Source of the DNA: Bacteroidales bacterium
GTDB lineage: Bacteria > Bacteroidota > Bacteroidia > Bacteroidales > UBA1715
NCBI GenBank assembly: GCA_016714605.1
Contig: JADKDL010000050.1
Coordinates: forward strand, 1 to 64,000
Length of the DNA stretch: 64,000 nucleotides
Direction of reading: 5' to 3'
Part shown: positions 57,873 to 64,000 of the stretch, piece after piece
Numbering within the stretch: the first letter of the stretch is position 1
How the letters are laid out: every line of letters begins with the position of its first letter
Program-made: the position numbers and the translations under genes
The notes under the pieces: model-generated
The model's database searches: none
Seen by the model: only the letters and a program-made list of their open reading frames with translations
What the model was told of the DNA's origin: nothing

Positions 57873-60248
57873 TTACAACTCAATCATAATACCCAAGGTT
57901 GGTAATAAAGTACCGTCTTCAGAGTCTAGTACTCTTAGTTTATATTTCTCACCATTGTCGGTAGTTATGTAGTTTCCAAAATCGTCTTTTTCACGAACTA
58001 TAATTTGCGAGGTAGATTTTGAATTATAAACATTTTGTATATCAATATATATAGCAAATGACCATTTCTTAAAATTAAACCGTCTGTCTACACGCAAATC
58101 AAGCTGATGAAATGCTTCTCGTCTTTCAGAATTTAATCGGCTTAAATCATAAACAGGTCCATTGTTGGCATCGAAAACCGCTTTCACTGCACTTTTTTCT
58201 ATATCAAATGGAGTGTATGGCAATCCGCCTACAAAACGCCACTTTGCTCCTATTTGCCACTTTTTATTTATGTCTTTGGTTAATGAAGTAGTAAGCAAAT
58301 GACGACTATCCCACGAGGTTGGTATCTGATTGTATTTCTCACTATCAAAAATACTATGCGAATAGGTATATGAAATTATTGAAAAGAAACCATTATCGGT
58401 TTGTATTCTATTCATAAACTCTATACCATAGGCTCTACCTGTACCAACAGACATTACAGCTTCATCGCCAAAAACTCCATAATCGGCACCTTGAGTAGTT
58501 AAACTTATAGAATCTTTCACCCCAACCGGATATTGCTCATAAAATTTGTAAAAACCCTCTAAGGTAAATATCATAGTTTTTGAAGGATTGTATTCTATGC
58601 CTCCTACAAAATGATTAGCTTTAATATAAGAAATGTTGTTTTCCTTATTAATATATACGTCATTGTTGTCTTTAAAACCTAAGGTAGTATAACTAGGCAT
58701 TTGAGCGTATCTGCCCACATTAGCATTTAAACTAACTTTTGGCAATAATGCATAAGACAATGAAAGTCGCGGAGAAATCTGGTTGAGCGGATTTTGCATC
58801 GCAGCGGAATAGGTATTACCGTCAAAACGAACTCCAGCAGATACGGTCAAGCGCTCAGAGAAATATTTCTTGGTAATTTGGGTATACAAGCCATATTTCA
58901 ATAAATTGAATGAAGAATTGTAACTATATTCATCGACCTTACCATTTGCAAAAAATTTCTGATAAGTATCGTTGCTATACTTTACCCACTCGGCATTTAC
59001 TCCATAGTTTATTTTATAACTCTTTACTCGGGTAAGATATTCCCAACGGAATTTGTTTTCAATTTCTTGCGAGAGAAAATCTAAATTCTTAGGTTGCGAT
59101 TCATCATTATTCGGATATTTGTAATAATTATTATTCAACATATTTCTACTCAAAATAAAGGTATGAAAACCTTTCTCAGCAAAATGTTTCCAAATACCGC
59201 CTATTGCATAACTCCACTGTTCGTTCACAGCAATATTGGTAAGTACATATTCTTGAAAATCGTTAGGTTCTTCTATTCCGGTATTAAGCTTAAACTGATC
59301 GAGCGCACCAATACTAATAAGAGTAAACTCATTTTTGCTGTTTATTCTCGTTTTATATTTAAACTGATAATCGTTAAACGTTGGTAGAAAAGGCAAACCT
59401 ATGAGACTGAATAAGGTTTGAAGGTACGATCGTCTTACAGAAAGTATATAAGAGCCTGTTTTACCAATAGGTCCATCTATAGTACCAGAAATTTCTGATG
59501 CTCCCAATGTAGCTCTCAGTTTCAGTTTGTCTTTGTTACCTTCTATTTGTGTCAATTGTATTACACCAGAAAGAGCATCGGAGGTATTTGCAGGAAAAGC
59601 ACCTGTAAAAATATTTACACTTCCAATAAAATCGGCATTTATAATTCCTACCGGACCACCAGACGCACCTTGGGTAGAGAAATGGTTTATTGTTGGAATT
59701 TCTACCCCATCAAGGTAATATGAATTTTCGCTTGGGCCACCGCCTCTAATTATCAAATCGTTTCTGAAAGAGCTCACCGATGTAACTCCGGGGAAAGACT
59801 GTATAACTTTAGATATATCTCTATTGCTACCTGCACTATTTTCTATTTCGCTCAGTCCAACAGTTTTAAGCGAAAGCGGACTCTCATCGGTTTTCTTAAA
59901 TGGAGAAACTTTAACGGTTACTTCGCCAAGTTCTATATCTGAACGTTTTACCGGAATATCTACAAATACTGTTTTACCATTAATAATCTTAACATCTCGT
60001 GAAGTTGTTGTCTCAAAACCAATATATGAGACAGTTACAGAGACAAAACCAGACTTTACGTTTTCTATTTTGAAATATCCTTTTTCATTAGAAACAGTTC
60101 CATTGTTGGAACCCGTAATTATGATATTGGCAAATTCTATTGGGTCGTTGTTTAGCTCGTCGTGCACCCGTCCCTCAATACTTCCATCTTGCCCCAGTAG
60201 TTTAAATATGGGTGCTATAAAAATGAATATAAATAATATACGTCTCAT
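57873..60248 (-). CDS. TonB-dependent receptor with N-terminal carboxypeptidase-regulatory domain
   Basis: A 791-residue outer-membrane receptor. After the signal peptide comes a carboxypeptidase-regulatory-like domain (GSIEGRVHDELNNDPIEFANIIITGSN, GYFKIENV). A plug (SNRDISKVIQSFPGV, DLIIRGGGPSENSYYLDGVEIP, NIFTGAFPANTSDALSGVIQL) and a barrel with RFDGNTYSAAMQNPLNQISPRLSLSY follow. It is shorter than SusC-type receptors and has no SusD partner, so it is not a classic polysaccharide locus. Cargo is unknown: a siderophore, peptide or cofactor. No frameshift is apparent. About 250 gene-free bases separate it from pth upstream. Confidence 0.9.
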   Translation of the reverse strand: MRRILFIFIFIAPIFKLLGQDGSIEGRVHDELNNDPIEFANIIITGSNNGTVSNEKGYFKIENVKSGFVSVTVSYIGFETTTSRDVKIINGKTVFVDIPVKRSDIELGEVTVKVSPFKKTDESPLSLKTVGLSEIENSAGSNRDISKVIQSFPGVTSVSSFRNDLIIRGGGPSENSYYLDGVEIPTINHFSTQGASGGPVGIINADFIGSVNIFTGAFPANTSDALSGVIQLTQIEGNKDKLKLRATLGASEISGTIDGPIGKTGSYILSVRRSYLQTLFSLIGLPFLPTFNDYQFKYKTRINSKNEFTLISIGALDQFKLNTGIEEPNDFQEYVLTNIAVNEQWSYAIGGIWKHFAEKGFHTFILSRNMLNNNYYKYPNNDESQPKNLDFLSQEIENKFRWEYLTRVKSYKINYGVNAEWVKYSNDTYQKFFANGKVDEYSYNSSFNLLKYGLYTQITKKYFSERLTVSAGVRFDGNTYSAAMQNPLNQISPRLSLSYALLPKVSLNANVGRYAQMPSYTTLGFKDNNDVYINKENNISYIKANHFVGGIEYNPSKTMIFTLEGFYKFYEQYPVGVKDSISLTTQGADYGVFGDEAVMSVGTGRAYGIEFMNRIQTDNGFFSIISYTYSHSIFDSEKYNQIPTSWDSRHLLTTSLTKDINKKWQIGAKWRFVGGLPYTPFDIEKSAVKAVFDANNGPVYDLSRLNSERREAFHQLDLRVDRRFNFKKWSFAIYIDIQNVYNSKSTSQIIVREKDDFGNYITTDNGEKYKLRVLDSEDGTLLPTLGIMIEL

Positions 60249-60496
60249 ATTGTTGTTGTTTTATTAATTGATTAGTTTAAAGAAAAAAATCTAAAAAAGA
60301 AATGCTTTTTTTAATCAAACTGCTTTTTAGCATTCTTAAATAATATAAAAAAGCCACTCAAAAAACATTAAACATTTATTTTTTTTACTGTTTAGTTGGA
60401 CGAATATTTATTATCTGCCTATCAGCAATAACCTAGCAAAATAGTATGTAGTAATACTCAATTAAATTTTCAGTTTTAAAAGATAAAGCAGAGATA

Positions 60497-61060
60497 CTAT
60501 TTATTATTGAATTCGCTCATAGCCTTATCAAGTCCAATGCTTGCAAAGGTTTTAATAGCATCGGCCATGAATGATATTTTTTCTTTCAGCTTTTCCATCT
60601 CATCTTTTTGCCATGTGCCAAGAACATAATTTACCTGTGTACCTTTAGCAAATTCACTACCTATTCCAAATCGCATACGAGCATAGTTGCTATGCCCCAG
60701 CATGGTTTGAATATCCTTCAAGCCATTGTGACCTCCATCGCTACCCTTGCCTTTAATTCTTATGGTGCCAAATGGTAATGCCAAATCATCTACTACAACC
60801 ATCAAATTACTTATAGGGATTGATTCTTTTTGCAACCAATAGTTTACCGCTTTCCCGCTCAAATTCATATATGTGGTAGGTTTAATAAGAATAAGCGTGC
60901 GACCTTTCCACTTAAATTCAGTTTTAAACACATACTTATCGGAACTAAATTGCAAATCTTTTTCTTTGGCAAGAAAGTTTACAACATCAAAACCAATATT
61001 ATGTCTTGTATTTTCATATTCAGCTCCAATATTACCAAGACCTGCAATCAAATACTTCAT
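60497..61060 (-). CDS. pth: peptidyl-tRNA hydrolase
   Basis: Releases peptides from peptidyl-tRNA that drops off the ribosome. The 187-residue chain has AGLGNIGAEYENTRHNIGFDVV with Asn10 and the catalytic His20. LIKPTTYMNLSGKAV, VVVDDLALPFGTIRIKGKGSDGGHNGL and NYARMRFGIG are also present. Length is normal. It follows the L25 gene on the same strand, a common pairing (rplY-pth), though a terminator hairpin at 61207-61233 lies between them. Confidence 0.96.
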   Translation of the reverse strand: MKYLIAGLGNIGAEYENTRHNIGFDVVNFLAKEKDLQFSSDKYVFKTEFKWKGRTLILIKPTTYMNLSGKAVNYWLQKESIPISNLMVVVDDLALPFGTIRIKGKGSDGGHNGLKDIQTMLGHSNYARMRFGIGSEFAKGTQVNYVLGTWQKDEMEKLKEKISFMADAIKTFASIGLDKAMSEFNNK

Positions 61061-61206
61061 GCGTATATATTTTTATAAGGTTTTAATTTTTAGAGATAAC
61101 CTACTATTAATAAAGTTTTCATTATTAATAGAATTATTTCAAATGTATGGTGGAAAACATTCAGAAATCATCTTTTGTAGAGCATACAAAAGTCAATAAA
61201 ACAAAA

Positions 61207-61233
61207 AAATCCGCTTTAAAATAAAGCGGATTT
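61207..61233 (-). terminator. intrinsic terminator after rplY
   Basis: AAATCCGCTTTA (61207-61218) and TAAAGCGGATTT (61222-61233) form a perfect 12-bp stem with a three-base loop. T-rich sequence follows on the minus strand. Confidence 0.85.
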
Positions 61234-61252
61234 TTAAATATTAACAATTTAA

Positions 61253-61831
61253 TTATTTTCCGTCAGTAGCAGTTTTAACAGAAGATCTAGTAAGTTTAAC
61301 TGCACAAACTACAGCATTTTTAGGTTCAAGAATCTCAACACCATCAAAACTTAATTTTTCAATTTTAACAGACTGACCTAAACCTACATTGGTAATATCT
61401 ATAGTCAAAAACTCAGGCAACTTTTCAGTAATTCCTCTTACTTTAAGTTTTCTCATTTTCATTTGCAATTTACCACCTTGCAATACTCCTTCCGGTGTAC
61501 CTTCCAATTTTACAGGCAACTTTACTGATACAGCTTTATCAGCAAAAACTGAAAGAAAATCTGCATGAAGAATTTTATCTGTCAATGCATGAAACTGCAT
61601 ATCTTGCAATATTGCTTTTTCTACTTTACCGTCAATGTTTATATTTGCAATATAAACATTAGGGGTGTTTACTAATTTTTCCATAACCATTTCTTCGGCA
61701 TGAAAATGAATAGGTTCTTTAGCTCCATAAAGTACACAAGGTACTCTTTTTTCGTTTCTTAACGCTACTGTTTCTTTTTTACCGAGTCCGGTTCTTTTTT
61801 TTGCTTCAATGATATACTCTTGCATAACCAT
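61253..61831 (-). CDS. rplY: 50S ribosomal protein L25/Ctc
   Basis: The long (CTC) form of L25, a 5S rRNA-binding ribosomal protein, of about 190 residues. The N-terminal L25 domain shows the KRTGLGKKETVALRNEKRVPCVLYG start and ADFLSVFADKAVSVKLPVKLEGTPEGVLQGG. The C-terminal TL5-type beta domain (KLKVRGITEKLPEFLTIDITNVGLG) follows. Two ATGs are close together (61831 and 61825). The second, giving MQEYIIEAKKR, looks as good. It lies directly upstream of pth. Confidence 0.94.
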   Translation of the reverse strand: MVMQEYIIEAKKRTGLGKKETVALRNEKRVPCVLYGAKEPIHFHAEEMVMEKLVNTPNVYIANINIDGKVEKAILQDMQFHALTDKILHADFLSVFADKAVSVKLPVKLEGTPEGVLQGGKLQMKMRKLKVRGITEKLPEFLTIDITNVGLGQSVKIEKLSFDGVEILEPKNAVVCAVKLTRSSVKTATDGK

Positions 61832-61941
61832 TTGTTTTTGTGTTACTTACGATACAACGCTCATCACACGGTTAATACTAATTTTTAAGAGTGCAAATAT
61901 AGTAAAATATACGAAACACAAAACTAATTTCAGAAAAAAAA

Positions 61942-63882
61942 CTATAGTGAAATTGGTATTGAGGTATATTTATTTACAGTATCAATCAATAATTCAATAG
62001 ATATTGGTTTTGAGATATAGTCATTAAAACCAGCCTCCTCTACTTTTTTCTTATCTTCGGTCATAGCATAAGCGGTTTGCGCTATGATAGGCAGGTTTGG
62101 TCTGGTTTTTCTTATTTCAGCAAGTGCCTCATAACCATTCATTTCAGGCATTTTAATATCCATAAGCACAACATTTATTTCATTGTTGGTATTGCATATA
62201 TCAACAGCCTCTCTACCTGTTTTTGCATGTATTGTAACAACTCCGGTATCGGCAAAAATTTCTTCTATAAAGAGGTAATTCACATCTTCATCTTCAACCA
62301 CGAGTATAACATTTCTGTTTATTTCTTTACTAATCAGGTAATTATTATTGGATATACTCAAATCTTCTTTTGCCGAGTGATACGGTATTGTGAAATAAAA
62401 AACACTTCCTTTATCTATCTCAGATTCTAAATAAATAGAGCCTCCCAAAATTGCTACAAAAGCTTTAGCAATAGTAAGCCCCAAACCTGTTCCTCCAAAT
62501 TTTCTTGTACTTGCTCCATCTATCTGGTGAAATCTCTCGAAAATTCTATCGTACTGATCTTTAGGTATTCCTATTCCGGTATCTTTAACATAAAATTCGA
62601 GCCAATCTTCTTTTTTTCTACACCCAAATTCTACACTTCCGTTTTTAATAAATTTAAAAGCATTACTCAATAAGTTATTAAGCACTTGCTTAAGTTTTAC
62701 ATCATCAATATAAACCTTTTCAAATTCTTTATCAACTTCATTTACATATTGTAATTTGAGATTTTCCTTTTGAGCAATGTTCTGATAAGTGCTATATAAG
62801 CTGTTAAGAATAGTACTTACGCTTGTTTGAACTGGATATAATTTTATTAGTCCGGTTTCTATTTTTGAAATATCTAGTATATCGTCTACAATTGTAAGTA
62901 GTTGCTGACTACTTTCTGTGATAATATCTGCATAGTATTTCTTCTTCTCGTCTGACAGCCCCGGTATGGTAAGCATTTGAGCAAACCCCATAATTCCGTT
63001 CATTGGAGTACGTATTTCATGCGACATGTTTGCTAGAAAGGCCGTCTTTAGTCGGTCGCTCTCTTCTGCTTTGTCTTTACTTTCAATAAGTGCATGTTCT
63101 GTCTCTTTTTGAAGCGTAATATTTCTTACAAAAAATAAATATTTACACGGTTCATTGGCTTCGCTTATGAGTTTGCTGTTTATTTCTACATAATACGAAC
63201 AGTCATATGATATATCAAATGCAAATTCTTTACAACTTTCACACTTAATTCCATTCTTCAGTGCTTGCAGTAACTTTTCGATTTTAATTCTGTTTTCAAA
63301 ATCGAAAAAATCGAATATAGATTTCCCAACCATCTGTACCGACTGCAAACTCCAACCATCTTCTGGCAATGAAACAAACTCAATTCTGTTTTTACTATCA
63401 ATTATAATAACCAAATCGGGCGAAGTCTCTATGAGGGTTCTATAAAGCCGTTCTGAATTCTGTAATGCAGTAGCTGTTTGCAATTTATTGGTAATATCTT
63501 CTATGCTAAATCGGTATCCGTTTTTTACTTTTCCTAATTCAGAAAAGGTAATCACAACATCAATAGTTTCTGATTTTTTATTTTTTATTTTCAGTTTATG
63601 TTCTCCATTTTCTGGTGCTGAAGCTAAACCGCTTATCGAACCTTGGGCAATTCCAAGTACCACTTCAATACTTTTACCTGCAATCTCATCTTGCGAATAG
63701 CCTAATATCTTACATACTTTGTCATTAACGAAACTAATTATTCCATCTTGAACTAAACCCAATCCTACCGGCGACCAATTGAATAACTCGATTAGCGTGT
63801 CTGTGTGCGATTGCAACAATTTAATTTCAGACTGTAACTGGTCAGAATCATCAAACAATTGTCCTGGAATTTTTTCTCCCAT
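61942..63882 (-). CDS. hybrid sensor histidine kinase / response regulator
   Basis: A 646-residue cytoplasmic hybrid kinase without transmembrane helices. It has a short N-terminal coiled coil, PAS 1 (about 30-130, SPVGLGLVQDGIISFVND) and PAS 2 (about 145-260, TSPDLVIIIDSKNRIEFVS). HisKA follows with the phospho-acceptor His in FLANMSHEIRTPMNG, then HATPase (DTGIGIPKDQYDRIFERFHQ, FGGTGLGL). The C-terminal receiver has the phospho-acceptor Asp in VVLMDIKMPEMNG and the lysine in YISKPIS. The output would need a phosphotransfer protein encoded elsewhere. The gene appears monocistronic. Confidence 0.94.
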   Translation of the reverse strand: MGEKIPGQLFDDSDQLQSEIKLLQSHTDTLIELFNWSPVGLGLVQDGIISFVNDKVCKILGYSQDEIAGKSIEVVLGIAQGSISGLASAPENGEHKLKIKNKKSETIDVVITFSELGKVKNGYRFSIEDITNKLQTATALQNSERLYRTLIETSPDLVIIIDSKNRIEFVSLPEDGWSLQSVQMVGKSIFDFFDFENRIKIEKLLQALKNGIKCESCKEFAFDISYDCSYYVEINSKLISEANEPCKYLFFVRNITLQKETEHALIESKDKAEESDRLKTAFLANMSHEIRTPMNGIMGFAQMLTIPGLSDEKKKYYADIITESSQQLLTIVDDILDISKIETGLIKLYPVQTSVSTILNSLYSTYQNIAQKENLKLQYVNEVDKEFEKVYIDDVKLKQVLNNLLSNAFKFIKNGSVEFGCRKKEDWLEFYVKDTGIGIPKDQYDRIFERFHQIDGASTRKFGGTGLGLTIAKAFVAILGGSIYLESEIDKGSVFYFTIPYHSAKEDLSISNNNYLISKEINRNVILVVEDEDVNYLFIEEIFADTGVVTIHAKTGREAVDICNTNNEINVVLMDIKMPEMNGYEALAEIRKTRPNLPIIAQTAYAMTEDKKKVEEAGFNDYISKPISIELLIDTVNKYTSIPISL

Positions 63883-64000
63883 AATGTAAATCTGTAGTAA
63901 TAGAATATTCCTTAATTTGTCTTACGCATAGTGCGACTACAAAATTAATTTTTTTTTTAACAATACAAATTTTTTTTATCATTTTGCTCAATAAAATTTA
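63883..64000. other. AT-rich right edge of window
   Basis: About 120 bases upstream of the hybrid kinase, dominated by T and A runs. It presumably includes the kinase promoter. No gene is seen before the window ends. Confidence 0.3.

Noticed and set aside
57873..60248. SusC-type polysaccharide utilisation receptor
   Set aside because: It is too short (791 residues), and no SusD partner or glycoside hydrolase lies nearby.

Overview
The window looks like chromosome from a low-GC member of the Bacteroidota, probably class Bacteroidia. The evidence is a Bacteroidota-type 16S rRNA fragment, promoters of the TTG-N19/21-TAnnTTTG form in front of the RNA genes, TonB-dependent receptors, BtuG-type surface lipoproteins, DUF3078 and DUF2851 proteins, a two-component propeller kinase, and weak or absent Shine-Dalgarno sequences. 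No insertion sequence, prophage, CRISPR array or tRNA gene was found. Most content is housekeeping and cell-envelope genes.

Layout. 1-1173: 5' three quarters of a 16S rRNA gene (minus), with its promoter at about 1420-1450. 1.5-4.5 kb: ABC-F ATPase and metF. 4.9-8.0 kb: a large secreted LamG/BNR/PA14 protein. 8.0-13.7 kb (minus): histidine phosphatase, CapA-like phosphoesterase, YjbQ, an OmpA-domain protein, a leucine-rich-repeat protein and Sua5. 13.9 kb: SRP RNA. 14.1-15.5 kb: TrkH. 15.8-18.1 kb: two glycosyltransferases separated by a structured RNA element and a terminator. 18.1-24.5 kb: DUF3078 barrel, a lipoprotein with a SecD-like domain, a five-PAS sensor kinase and a lipocalin. 24.5-30 kb (minus): beta-carbonic anhydrase, membrane metallophosphoesterase, RecG, GtrA and an outer-membrane protein. 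30.4-36 kb: SemiSWEET, propeller kinase and a coiled-coil membrane protein. 36-39 kb (minus): cyclophilin and two exported proteins. 39-49.8 kb (plus): MORN protein, Ppx/GppA, DUF262, Pcm, MBL hydrolase, TsaB, DUF2851, KorAB and malic enzyme. 49.9-51.5 kb: a second ABC-F protein. 51.7-57.8 kb: a vitamin B12 uptake locus. 57.9-63.9 kb (minus): TonB receptor, Pth, ribosomal protein L25 and a hybrid sensor kinase.

The most coherent functional unit is the B12 locus. A consensus promoter and a cobalamin riboswitch lead into a BtuB-like receptor, followed by two BtuG-like surface lipoproteins. They arose by a tandem duplication of about 1.9 kb that also carried a piece of the receptor, now decayed. 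A cysteine-rich lipoprotein of unknown function follows.

Two candidate undescribed RNAs stand out. One is a GC-rich minus-strand small RNA at about 41610-41712 with its own consensus promoter and terminator. The other is a bulged hairpin plus terminator (16790-16910) just upstream of a glycosyltransferase.

Data-quality caution: at least eight genes are interrupted, nearly all by single-base errors in short homopolymers, and the 16S gene departs from universally conserved positions by small indels. I interpret most of these as consensus sequencing errors and have annotated the affected genes over their full reconstructed spans.
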